Shown: positions 55,581 to 64,000 of the stretch, one piece after another | How positions within the stretch are numbered: position 1 is the stretch's first letter | How the letters are laid out: every line of letters starts with the position of its first letter | NCBI RefSeq assembly: GCF_020497125.1 | Contig: NC_059072.1 | Span: 56,950,697 to 57,014,696, forward strand | From: Mauremys mutica | Taxonomy: Eukaryota; Chordata; Testudines; Geoemydidae | Direction: 5' to 3' | DNA length: 64,000 bases | Program-made: the position numbers and the translations under genes | Notes under the pieces: model-generated | Told to the model about the DNA's origin: nothing | The model's database searches: none | Seen by the model: only the letters and a program-made list of their open reading frames with translations

Positions 55581-55915
55581 GTTCTTCTTCGAGTGATTGC
55601 TCCTATGCATTCCAGTCAGGAGTGCGCGCCGCGCATGCACAGCATCTCGGAACTTTTTTACCCTAGCAACTCCGGCGGGCCGGCTGGCGCCCCCTGGAGT
55701 GGCACCGCTATGGCGCCTGTTATATACCCCAGCCGGCCCGTCCGCTCCTCAGTTCCTTCTTACCGCCCGTGACGGCCAGTTGGAACTGTGGAGTGCTATC
55801 TGTCCTCCACAACCCTAGCTCTCGCTACTTTCTCGTGTATATAGTTCGTTTAGTACTTAGTGTAGATAGTTTTTCATAGTTAATTAGTTAGGTTTAGGAT
55901 AAGGTTAAGGGGGGT
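55581..55915 (+). mobile_element. DIRS element left-end fragment
   Basis: ttcttcgagtgattgctcct, gcgcatgcacagcatctcgg and, further on, atatagttcgtttagtactt reproduce the left terminal repeat and leader of DIRS elements, paralleling 9470-9740 (tctttgagtgattgcacatg). It is inserted between the LTR-like segment and the gag-like remnants. Coding parts are absent. Confidence 0.65.
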
Positions 55916-56050
55916 ATCCTGAGTTGAAGAGGAGGACATAGGGTGTCTCGCTCTGCCCGGGAAGGGTTTTGGTATATGGACCCTCAGGTGATATTGGACC
56001 AAATAATATGGAAGGAGGCTTAGCATCTCTCCCCCCAGCCCAAATGGGGG

Positions 56051-57520
56051 GTGAACATTGTAAGCACCGGTGCCGGCATGGGCTATGTGAAATCTCAATT
56101 AAAAATCTTCAGAGTTGTACTAGCAAATTGTGACAACATGTTCAGGAAACAGGGTACAGCTGCGGACTCAGGAGTCCCACAGTTGTGGGCAATGGCATCA
56201 ACGATGGGTTCAAGGCTAAATGCATGGGCATTAGGGAATGCGGACATGGAAGTCTGGCTGCCCAGCCCGCTGGTGTCATGGGAGGCTGGTGGGCCTAATG
56301 CCCAAGCCACAGGGGAGGCAGCAAAGAGGGATGGAACCCTGTTGCCTCTTTCAAAGTGGGGTGAGGACCTCTCCCAGTTGGAGAGGGCTCTCACGAAGGT
56401 GGGATATAATCCCTGGGGTTCTGTAGCGGAGCTGCAAAGAAAAGGGCAGATTTGGCAGGATTTCTTAGACCTGTATGCCAAGTATAAAAAGCAGAAGGGT
56501 AAAACCTAGGGGCAGCTGTGGAATTTATCTGGACTGCAGCAGCCATGTGGTTTCAAATGGTGTCGGGACAGAAAAATGAGTTGGGGAGAAGGAAAGAAGT
56601 GTGTACCCAACAGCTGGTGGAAATTGAGCAACTAAAAGCGCAAATCACTAACCAGGCAGCAACCCAGGACTATGCCCAGGACAAGTTGCAAGCCTTAAGA
56701 CAGGACTTCCAGGTGGAAAAGGTGGAACGCACTGGCTAACCACGTACCAGTCCTTCAGGGACTCGCTAAAGACTTAACCATCCATGCTCAGCATACGCCA
56801 CAATGGCAGTGTGCTCTCCATGAAAGGGAAATTGAGCAGTTAAAACGTCAGTTGACCGTGCGTTCAGTCCAAGTAGCAAGCCTCATGGGGGATGATTCGG
56901 GTGACCCATGTGAGGGCTTTGATTTCTCTCTTTGCAAGGATCCCTAAGGGTGGGTGGATTCTTGTTGCACCCCCATAGCGGCCCTCATTAAGACCAAAGA
57001 GAGGTCCACTGAACAACTTCAGGAGGGGACCTGGGTCCAGACTCAGCATGTTACAGCCAGAATTCAGAGTCCGTTGGGCCCGGAGGAAATCTCTGTCCTG
57101 GCTTGCGAGCTTGGCCCCTTCAAAACAGAAAAGGCCACCACCCGGCTCCTTTCCCTCTGAAACATCATACATGTAAATAGTTTGTCTCAGCAAGAAATTG
57201 AGCAGGTGCTCACCTCTGCCAGCCCAGAGCTGGCCTCCACCATAAAAACTGCGGTGGCCGAATTGCAAGAAGAAGGGTTGCTCATTGTTTGAGCCGTGGT
57301 GGACATGCTTCTTTCCGCTAAAAAAACCCAAAAGTATCTATCTAACCTAGATCAGGCCCCAGGGCAAACCGGGTTAAATTATTTTTATCAACAGAGTTTG
57401 ATTGCAGCGGTTCTGGAGCAAATCCGGCCAACAAACGTGGCACAGCACCACTTGTCCCAGCTCCCGTGGACCGTGGCCCAGTTATGGGAACTTACAGAAG
57501 GAAAAAATGATTGGTGAAGG
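56051..57520 (+). pseudogene. Retroviral gag-like remnant
   Basis: Three successive pieces: 153 codons at 56051-56509 with Trp-rich helices (VPQLWAMAS, ALTKVGYNPWG, QIWQDFLDLY); a coiled-coil-like piece at 56518-56739 rich in Gln/Glu (QQLVEIEQLKAQI) that extends weakly to about 56945; and a later part (about 57065-57520) reading PLGPEEISVLACELGPF, then LSQQEIEQVL, then HHLSQLPWTVAQLWELTEG. The last part resembles a retroviral capsid (major-homology region not clearly found). No pol is seen. Stops and shifts separate all pieces. It follows an LTR-like segment, which supports a retroviral origin, but the genus cannot be told. Confidence 0.45.
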
Positions 57521-57524
57521 GATA

Positions 57525-58500
57525 AATTGGGGCTCTAGGCCAAAAATAAACCTGCCACTTAAAAGGCATTAAAAATAAAATTATACAAATTGCTAAGCAT
57601 TTTGGGAAACCAGTTAAAAGGGTGAAAGAAGTTTTAAAAAGTTTCCATTACCTGGAGTGTATAATTTTTCATTTCTGCTGCGGTTGAAGGTAGAAATGAG
57701 GTTGAGGTTAGGGTTCAGTGATTAGTAATATACACTCACTTACCTATTAAAACAGTTAGTTACAGCGTTTACATGGAAACAAAATGACCTTTTTTGACGT
57801 TATAACCCGACACCGGTTGTTTGGAAAGTAATCCCCTTCCTCACAGTTATCCACTTGGAGTGTGACGTCATCACTTTCATAGTCTATTAAGCATTAACGC
57901 TGTTACTTTTCTTTTATAGACCTTATTTATTACATGTGAACCAGTTATAACAAAGAAAAGTGCATAATTATACAGCCCGATAATAATGATAAAGTTTAAT
58001 AACGCTTAAAGATACTCAAATTTTGGATTTATAATGCTGAAAGGAAACACAATTTTCCACAGTATTCACTCAATTCTTAACCATCTACTTGCGATGTGTG
58101 TTAAAATGACCGTTTGACATGTATCAACTCACGATATGTCCACTCTACATGAATGTCCGGCTATGTGACCTTGATGTATATTCGAGTTACATGTCACTAG
58201 TATGGCAGTTCTTGCCACTGGTAGATGTGTTTCATTGTGGCTGAGTTATTGCTTATCAAAATTGCAGGGTGGGTCATCTTGACCCTGTCACAAATTGAAT
58301 TTTTTTTTCGCTAAAATATTATTTATTTTTGCAGTAAATAAAAGATTTGACATATTAATAAATTCTCAGCAATGTAGAGAAATGAATTATAATTCATATT
58401 CCCTCCGTATGTGCCTGGGAAGTGAAATAATGATATTTTCGTTATTGTATTTGTATTTTTTTTCATCTTTTTCATTTTTTTCCCCATTTTATTTGATTTT
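57525..58500. other. Unclassified AT-rich interior of the hAT-ended unit
   Basis: It contains no credible coding frame; features are aaaagg/ttttt-rich patches. It may be the original interior of the hAT element, or sequence captured by it. Confidence 0.4.
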
Positions 58501-58599
58501 TTAATTTGATTTTTTCCTCGAATGTGGCACCCCATTTAACTTGGCACCCTAGGCGACCGCCTAGTTCGCCTATATGGATGGGCCACCTCTGAACATTAG

Positions 58600-58937
58600 T
58601 AGAATGAGAGCTTGCACTCCAGTAATGAGATATGCTTGTGACAGAGAGTGGCACGGTGAAGGAAAGGCATTTGTGTACACTCAGCACTGAGGCAGAGTCA
58701 GAAACATTTGTTTTTTGAATGAGTTTTCAGGCTGTTATTAGAACAAACCTGCATTCTAGTGACATTGTAACTACTGTACTAAATGCAACAGGTTGTGATC
58801 CTTCTAAAACTCTCAGTGGGTTATTTCCACTGCTGGACAAAATACCAAATCATGGCCATATTTGAATCTCTTGTGGTTAATAATAATAATGTTTATAGTA
58901 CATTTGTAGTACTTATATGGCCCATTACTGTAGTATC
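58600..58937. other. No gene recognised
   Basis: Short unique stretch between two DNA transposons. Confidence 0.5.
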
Positions 58938-58940
58938 TAA

Positions 58941-59237
58941 GGACAGGTCTATACTTACCTGCCGGGTCGACGCGTAGCGATCGACTTCTCGGAGTTCGAA
59001 CTATCGCGTCTAATCTAGACGCGATAGTTTGAACTCTGAACGCGCTCCCGTCGACTCTGGAACTCCACCACCGCGAACGGCGGTGGCGGAGTCGACGGGG
59101 GAGCCGCGGACTTCGATCCCGCGGCGTCTGGACGGGTGAGTACTTCGAACTAAGGTAATTCGACTTCAGCTACGCTATTCGCGTAGCTGAAGTCGCGTAC
59201 CTTAGTTCGACCCCCCCACCCTAGTGTAGACCAGGCC
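58941..59237 (+). mobile_element. Three-hairpin MITE, copy 2
   Basis: Very similar to 5429-5723 throughout, including the 23-nt hairpin cggagttcgaactatcgcg (one arm mismatch here: a t for c near 59030) and the gacttcagctacgc hairpin. It is flanked by taa on the left and tta on the right, so the target duplication is degraded or in palindromic form. No coding capacity. Confidence 0.82.
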
Positions 59238-59346
59238 TTAGTGCTTCAGAGTATTTAATGGATTTATCATCACACCACCATGATGAGGTAGGGAAGTGCT
59301 AATTCTCCCATTTTACAGATGGGGAACTGAAGTACAGAGAGACTAA

Positions 59347-59643
59347 GGGTACGTCTACACTACCCGCCGGATCAGTGGGTAGTGATTGATCTATCGGGAA
59401 TTGATGTATTGCATCTCATCTAGACGTGATACATCGATCGCCAAGTGCGCTCCCCGTCAACTCTGGAACTCCACCAGGGCGAGAGGCCGAAGCGGAGTCA
59501 ATGGGGGAGCGGCAGCCGTCGATCCCGTGCCGCGAGGACGTGAAGTAAGTCAATCTAAGATACATCAACTTCAGCTACGCTATTCTCGTAGCTGAAGTTG
59601 GGTATCTTATATCGATCCCCCCCAACCCAGTGTAGACCAGGCC
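59347..59643 (+). mobile_element. Three-hairpin MITE, copy 3 (diverged subfamily)
   Basis: Ends gggtacgtctacactaccc and, in complement, ggcctggtctacactggg, with the exact target duplication taa (59344-59346, 59644-59646). The first hairpin uses atcgat words where copies 1 and 2 use ttcgaa, so it is a second subfamily; the gacttcagctacgc-type hairpin is conserved (acttcagctacgctattctc). It inserted into the CORE-SINE. Confidence 0.86.
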
Positions 59644-59728
59644 TAAGGGCTGAATGCTCAAAAGCTGGAGGTTAGGAGCCTAAATAGAAGTTAGGAGCCT
59701 AATTCTCTTTTTGAGGATTCAGCCCTAA

Positions 59729-59872
59729 GGACCAGATTTTTAAAGGTATTTAGGCATCTAAAGATGCACGTAGGCACCCAATGGGATTTTCAAAAGTGTC
59801 TGGGTGCCTAACCCATGGGTGCCTTTCTGCATCTGTAGGCACCAAATACCTTTAAAAATGTGACCTTAAATG
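59729..59872. repeat. Imperfect palindrome (old hairpin repeat)
   Basis: accagatttttaaaggtatt at the left is mirrored by aatacctttaaaaatgtgac at the right, and taggcacccaatgggat pairs with the complement of cccatgggtgcct. It lies beside the MITE, within the split SINE. Confidence 0.75.
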
Positions 59873-59985
59873 ATGTGCCCAAGTTTACACAGGAAGCCTA
59901 TAGCAGGGCAGGGTATTAAACTTACATGTCCAAAGTCCCAGACTAGTGTCGCAGACACAGGATCATCCTTCCTTTCTATTAGCAC

Positions 59986-61003
59986 TTTAACATGCTGAAC
60001 ACTTTGATGGTCCAAAACATTAGGTCATTTAGAAGGAACTTGAAACCCAGATTATTTCATTTAAAATTCTACCTTGAGCATATTGGACTCAAAAATATGA
60101 ACCTTAGGACATCTTTTCTTGCTGGAGATGTCAGGAACAAAGGAGAATATTCATAGGATATGGAAGGGCCCAAATATCAGCATGGAGGCAGGTTTTTATA
60201 TGACTCATGTTTGTGTTTGCATCAGGATCTACAGTTTGAATTTGAGGTCAATGATCTTAGAGGTGCTCCAGGTTTAAGGAGAAGCTGTGGTTATTGGCTT
60301 TTTAGGTCTATATTAGCACTTAAGGTGACTGATTATCCCAGACATATATTTCAGGGGAATAAGGGTCTGATCCTCTTCCTATTGAAATCGATGCTGAAAT
60401 TCCAGTTGACTTCAATGGGGCAGGATCAGGCCCTAATTCTGACAGATATTTAACTTCAACAGTTAGCTTCCACAGTTGTAAACAAACTCCATGCAGTATA
60501 TACAACTAGATTTTGGAGCCTTTTACTGACAGGTGATTAGTTTGATGAGTTAAGTCTCAAACACTTTCTTCTTCAGCTTCAAGAGCATCTTCCTGATGTT
60601 ACCGCAATGATAGTTCCTTCACACTGCTGAGTCATATCTTGTCATTATTCCACATGCAAAACTCCCACTAAAACCAGTGTGAGTCTGTATTAAAAATCTT
60701 TCCTATGATACAACCATTGCTTGGAGTATGTGTTTGTATTTGTGCATATTGCTTCCTCTACCTCATCCCTTCTCGTCCTCCGTTTAGTGAGTTTTCCTTT
60801 TGGCTAGTTATTTTTCTTAAAGGTTTATGTTCCAGTTTTGAACAGTAATAACATTCTCATGATTTATGATGTATCAGAAGCCTGCTCTGCTGTTATTTTT
60901 ATGGCATAGGAGTACATAATATAGCTTTATGAATTGTAGGATGTCACATTCTTACACTTTATGATATGAGATTATGAACTGTAATATTAATGTGCTCTGA
61001 CAG
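59986..61003. other. No gene recognised
   Basis: Unique AT-rich DNA except for the hairpin at 60363-60433. The frame 60160-60453 has no domain. Confidence 0.5.
60363..60433. repeat. Imperfect palindrome (old hairpin repeat)
   Basis: gggtctgatcctcttcctat is mirrored by aatggggcaggatcaggccc around a ccagttgact-containing centre. Confidence 0.7.
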
Positions 61004-61370
61004 AAAATAAGAATATAAAAATAGCCATATTGGGTTAGACCAATGGTCCACCTAACCCAGTATCCTGTCTTCTGACAGTGGCCAGTGCCAGATGCTTCAG
61101 AGGGAGTGAGCAGAGCAGGGCAATTTAACTGAGTGATCCATCCCCTATAGTCTAGTCCCAGCTTTTGGCAGTCAGAGTTTTAGGGACACACAGAGCATGG
61201 GGTTGCATCCCTAACCATCTTGGCTAATAGCCATTGATGGACCTATCCTCCATGATCTTGTCTAATTATTTTTTGAACCCCATTATAGTTTTGGCCTTCA
61301 CAACATCCCCTGGCAAAGAGTTCCACAGGTTGACTGTGCATTGTGTGAAGAAGTACTTCCTTTACAGTAT
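61004..61370 (-). mobile_element. CR1 LINE 3' end, reversed and worn
   Basis: On the minus strand a worn coding end reads [15 protein letters not shown] followed by a 3' UTR with gccactgtcagaagacagga and a degraded aggacaccattggtc-type end, matching the layout of 20381-21240 with many changes. The terminal octamers are reduced to a single ttcttatttt-like unit near 61010. Older than the copy at 20381. Confidence 0.85.
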
Positions 61371-62126
61371 GACAACACATTTAATTAGATTCCAACTCCA
61401 TTACAAAACCTACTGTGTGGGGCACTGAATTACCAAACAGTATGGTTAAAATATGATTTGCTCATATCTATGTAGAGCAGAGCTCAATTTTGAGCATATC
61501 ATTGCACTATCACGATTCAGCTGGATGCCCTAGCACAGTGGTGGTACAGACGGGAACTCTGTGTAATATATTACACTTATATTTTAATTGCATTAGTACA
61601 ATATATTATAGTTCCACAAATACATCTATATATCTATATCTATAATTCCACAAAACCTGGCAGAATTGAAAAATATAAGGATACTTTTTTCTGTGTTAGC
61701 AGCTTTCAAGTTTAGAGTGAAACAACTATAATAGGCTAATAGTTTTGTATGTTCCCCATTATGTTAGCTTTGTATTTTTCGCTTTGTGTTAGACTGATGC
61801 AATAGCAAATTTTCTGTTACTTTAGACTTCACACACTGTGATATCTTGCAAGATGTAATTTCTCATTCATCAAGACATCTTGTAAGTACTTTTTACAATT
61901 AAAGTTGTAAAAAGCTTACCAAGATAAAATATAATTACAAGTGTTTTGAACAACTCTTTAATGTTTTTTCAAACTGTTTGAATAAATATGTCTCTTTCAT
62001 CTAAGGATGATTACTCTAGTGCTAGATATATTTACGAGCAAAAAAAAAATCCAAAAAGGTATAACTATTTTCTCTGGCAAATTTTTTATGTTAAAATGTT
62101 TCCAGAGAGTACAGCCCATATGTCAC
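61371..62126. other. No gene recognised
   Basis: AT-rich unique DNA, with a tatctatatc tract near 61626-61642. Confidence 0.5.
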
Positions 62127-62515
62127 TAAAGCCTGGTCTACACTAGGCATTTAAATCGGTTTTAGGAGCGTAAAACCGATTTAACGCCATAACCGTCCAC
62201 AATGGAGGCACCTTATATCGATTTTAATGGCTCTTTAAATCAGTTTCTGTACTCCTCCCCGACGAGAGGAGTAGCGCTAATATCGGGATTAACATATCGG
62301 AATAGGGTTAGTGTGGCCGCAAATCGATGGTATTGGCCTCCGGGCGGTATCCCACAGTGCACCAGTGACCACTCTGGACAGCATTCTGAACTCGGATGCA
62401 CTGGCCAGGTAGACAGGAAAAGCCCCGCGAACTTTTGAAATTCATTTCCTGCTTCCCCAGCGTGGAGAGCTCATCAGCACAGGTGACCACGCACAGCTCA
62501 TCAGCACAGGTAACA

Positions 62516-63068
62516 ATGCAGTCTCCTGAGAATCGAAAAAGAGCCCCAGCATGGACTGCACGGGAGGTACTGGATCTGATCGCTATATGGGGAGAGGATT
62601 CAGTGCTAACAGAACTGCGTTCCAAAAGACGAAATGAAAAAGTATTTGAAAGAATTTCTAAGGCTATGACGGATAAAGGCCACAGCAGGGACTCAGTGCA
62701 GTGCAGAGTGAAAGTTAAGGAGCTCAGACAAGCCTACCAGAAAACCAAAGAAGCAAACGGAAGGTCCGGGGCAGGTCGAAAAACATGCCGCTTCTATGCT
62801 GAGCTGCATGCAATTTTAGGGGGCTGCGCCACAAGTACCCCACCCCTGATCGTGGATTCCGAGGTGAGGGTTGTAATCTCTGCCATGGCTGAGGATTATG
62901 CAGACGGGGAAGATGAAGATGAAGAAGAGGAGGAAGACCTAGCAGAGAGCACACAGCACTCCGTGAGCCCCAGCAGCCAGGAGCTTTTTATCACCCTGAC
63001 GGAATTACCCTCCTCCCAGCCCTCACAAGCAACTATCCCAGACAATGACGCCATGGAAGGGAGCTCTG
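62516..63068 (+). CDS. Myb/SANT-like DNA-binding protein, exon 1 (partial gene)
   Basis: Start chosen at the ATG at 62516 (aacaATGc), because the upstream in-frame ATG at 62396 adds 40 residues without conserved features. Residues about 10-105 form a trihelix Myb/SANT-like domain of the Myb_DNA-bind_4 type: Trp at 13 (APAWTAREV), Trp at 25 (IAIWGED), then RRNEKVFERISKAM, VQCRVKVKELRQAYQK and a CRFYAELHAILG end. A linker follows, with an acidic run (DEDEEEEEDL) near 130-142 and a Ser/Thr/Pro-rich tail. In PIF/Harbinger elements such proteins carry the transposase to the termini; this copy could act so or be a domesticated relative (inference). The exon ends at a gtgagt donor, giving 184 codons plus 1 nt. 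No stop or frameshift is seen. Introns are typical of these elements. Confidence 0.82.
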
Positions 63069-63957
63069 GTGAGTGTACCTTTGGAAATAGCAAACAAACA
63101 TTGTTTTTTAAGCAAGCCTTTTTTAATGATTGATTTGCCCTGAGGACTTGGGATGCATTCGCAGACAGTATAGTTACTTAGAAAAGTTTGTTAACATGTC
63201 CGGGGATTGGGGACATCTCGATGAAGCGCTCCTGTAGGTACTCCAGAAGCCTTTGCAGAAGGTTTCTGGGCAAGGCAGCCTTGTTCCACCCACCATGGTA
63301 GGACACTTTACCACGCCATGCATGTAGCAAGTAATCAGGTATCATTGCATGGCAAAGCATAGCAGCGTATGGTCCCGGTGACTGCTGGCATTCAAGAAGC
63401 ATCCGCTCTTTATCTTGTTGTGTTATCCTCAGCAAAGTGATATCGTTCAGGATAACCTGGTTAAAAATCAGGAAATTAAGTAAGGGGGGTGGCCATTTTT
63501 CTACTGGGTTCATGGACTGCATCAGCTTAAAAAAAACCTTTCCTGCACGTAGCGAAGCGGGGGGAGGGGAGGAGTGAAATGCCGATGATCTTTTTTGTGT
63601 TTGGTCACCGGCGATCTTCCCCAAGCTACCAGCCACGCAGTGGGTGGGGGGGTGGGAAGGTTGTTGATTAGCAGGGAGCTAGCGTGGTATTAGCCATGCG
63701 TTGGCGGGGAGGGGTAAATCACTACAGAAACCGAAAGACAGTGGCTTACCATGGCCGCATGCAAGCTGAATTCTGATGCCCGGACCTGTGTCTGTGAGAT
63801 CTGTAACTCCAGAGCTGCAAGCACTCACTATTAAGATGAAAAATGCGACCTTGTAGGGAAATCACATGTGCTAGGTGAATAGTGCTGTTCACTGTGAAAG
63901 AGTATAACCATTGTTCTGTAAAATGTATCTTTCTAAATATTTATCTCCCTCATGCAG
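63069..63957 (+). other. Intron of the Myb/SANT-like gene (889 bp)
   Basis: It begins gtgagtgtac at 63069 and ends ctccctcatgcag at 63957, canonical donor and acceptor. Joining the exons keeps phase: the single base left by exon 1 is completed by two bases of exon 2. The alternative, reading on into the intron, ends at a stop at 63131-63133 with an unconvincing Phe/Lys-rich tail. It contains an open frame on the opposite strand (63178-63678). Confidence 0.7.
63178..63636 (-). CDS. Antisense open frame with BEN-like C-terminus, inside the intron
   Basis: The frame is open from 63678 to the stop at 63178-63180. It starts formally at a GTG (63636), not an ATG, so it is probably the 3' part of a longer or spliced product, or a fragment. 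Composition is protein-like rather than repetitive. The second half reads NDITLLRITQQDKERMLLEC, then AAMLCHAMIPDYLLHAWRGK, then WNKAALPRNLLQRLLEYLQE and RFIEM. The order (L..A..P..L..., then K.AL....L..L..Y...RF) resembles the BEN domain, a DNA-binding fold present in some transposons; this is my own pattern reading and needs a profile search. It could supply a second element function or be an unrelated antisense frame. It is opposite in strand to the Myb/SANT gene and lies wholly in its intron. Confidence 0.45.
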   Translation of the reverse strand: MAGSLGKIAGDQTQKRSSAFHSSPPPASLRAGKVFFKLMQSMNPVEKWPPPLLNFLIFNQVILNDITLLRITQQDKERMLLECQQSPGPYAAMLCHAMIPDYLLHAWRGKVSYHGGWNKAALPRNLLQRLLEYLQERFIEMSPIPGHVNKLF

Positions 63958-64000
63958 CTGCAAATTTTTCAACCATCCCTCCTCCATCCCAAAGGCTAGC
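63958..64000 (+). CDS. Myb/SANT-like gene, exon 2 start (runs off window)
   Basis: Joined to exon 1 in phase, the 43 bases continue as AANFSTIPPPSQRLA, a Ser/Pro-rich linker with no stop. The rest of the gene lies beyond the window. The assignment depends on the splice model. Confidence 0.6.

Larger units (their letters stand above)
54398..58591 (+). mobile_element. 4.2-kb composite unit with hAT ends and 8-bp target duplication
   Basis: The left end caggggcggccctagac and the right end (complement) cagaggtggcccatcc are inverted repeats. The octamer aacattag lies exactly on both sides (54390-54397, 58592-58599). Sub-terminal ggcgccctaggtgaacc and gcaccctaggcgaccgcctag also pair. Inside are an LTR-like segment, gag-like remnants, a DIRS end and about 1 kb of unclassified AT-rich DNA, but no hAT transposase that I can recognise. 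It either moved as one unit after capturing these, or was a smaller hAT hit by them later. Confidence 0.85.
59262..59985 (-). mobile_element. MIR/CORE-type SINE split by a MITE and a hairpin
   Basis: On the plus strand gatgaggtagggaagtgcta, ccattttacagatggggaac and tacagagagactaa (59282-59346) are followed, after the insertions, by gatgtgcccaagtttacac and aggaagcctatagcagggca (59873-59985). Together they read as one reversed CORE-SINE. The join at taa is exactly the target of the MITE at 59347-59643. Confidence 0.7.
62130..64000 (+). mobile_element. DNA transposon encoding a Myb/SANT-like protein, left part
   Basis: The left end agcctggtctacactaggc follows taa (62127-62129) and, apart from the first base, equals the terminal ggcctggtctacacta sequence of the MITEs at 5429, 16231, 58941 and 59347. 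A sub-terminal hairpin (aaatcggttt...aaaccgattt, 62152-62183) follows. It encodes a two-exon Myb/SANT-like gene; PIF/Harbinger elements characteristically pair such a protein with a DDE nuclease gene. No nuclease gene is seen before the window ends, so the class is inferred from termini, TWA target and gene type. The right end lies outside. Confidence 0.65.

Noticed and set aside
62396..62515. N-terminal extension of the Myb/SANT protein from the ATG at 62396
   Set aside because: The 40 extra residues contain a duplicated SSSAQVT and no conserved feature, arising from a small direct repeat in the 5' leader; the ATG at 62516 is a better start.

Overview
This window looks like gene-poor, repeat-saturated vertebrate nuclear DNA. 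The repeat mix is CR1 LINEs with ttcttatg-type 3' tails, a tRNA-derived SINE with a CR1-like tail, Penelope-like elements with GIY-YIG endonucleases, a DIRS-type tyrosine-recombinase element, a Mag-like Ty3/Gypsy element, MIR/CORE-type SINE fragments, and many hAT, PIF/Harbinger-like and pogo-like DNA transposons. This points to a non-mammalian amniote, most probably a turtle (inference from repeat families recalled, not from a database search). No rRNA, tRNA, CRISPR or bacterial-type gene is visible. No host protein-coding gene can be called with confidence; one 98-bp open segment with good splice signals (26082-26179) is the best host-exon candidate.

Layout. 1-9.4 kb: mostly unique AT-rich DNA with two precise hAT insertions (3392-3643, 7213-7677), a degenerate MITE (4025-4258) and a three-hairpin MITE (5429-5723). 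9.47-13.84 kb: a decayed DIRS retroelement with inverted terminal repeats, gag-like, RNase H and tyrosine recombinase remnants, carrying two hAT insertions. 13.8-20.4 kb: unique DNA, a 162-bp direct duplication, a hAT, a MITE, a Penelope 3' end and a CORE-SINE. 20.4-28.3 kb: a CR1 3' half with an open C-terminal RT, a 5'-truncated Penelope element with intact GIY-YIG coding and a 14-bp target duplication, a small hAT, and a worn CR1. 29.5-34.8 kb: a young Ty3/Gypsy element (191-bp LTRs differing at 2 sites, 5-bp target duplication) with a gag-pol frame broken by two stop codons, inserted in an older LTR-like repeat. 35.2-37.5 kb: an old hAT holding two TA-flanked pogo-like MITEs, one filled by a strongly G-rich higher-order minisatellite. 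38.5-51 kb: several hAT elements, a tRNA-SINE, an LTR-like repeat and a shattered second Penelope element with a perfect 72-bp duplication. 54.4-58.6 kb: a 4.2-kb unit with hAT ends and 8-bp target duplications that contains a retroviral LTR-like segment, gag-like remnants and a DIRS end. 58.9-59.65 kb: two more three-hairpin MITEs, one inside a CORE-SINE. 62.13-64 kb: the left part of a DNA transposon encoding a Myb/SANT-like DNA-binding protein.

How parts relate. The Myb/SANT element starts with the same terminal sequence (ggcctggtctacacta type) and TWA target site as the three-hairpin MITEs, so it is a reasonable candidate for, or relative of, the element that mobilised them. Its first exon ends in a gtgagt donor, and a phase-matched acceptor lies 889 bp downstream just before the window ends. 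The intron contains an antisense open frame with a BEN-domain-like end. Most long open frames in 35.5-37.2 kb are by-products of GC-rich tandem repeats and are not genes.
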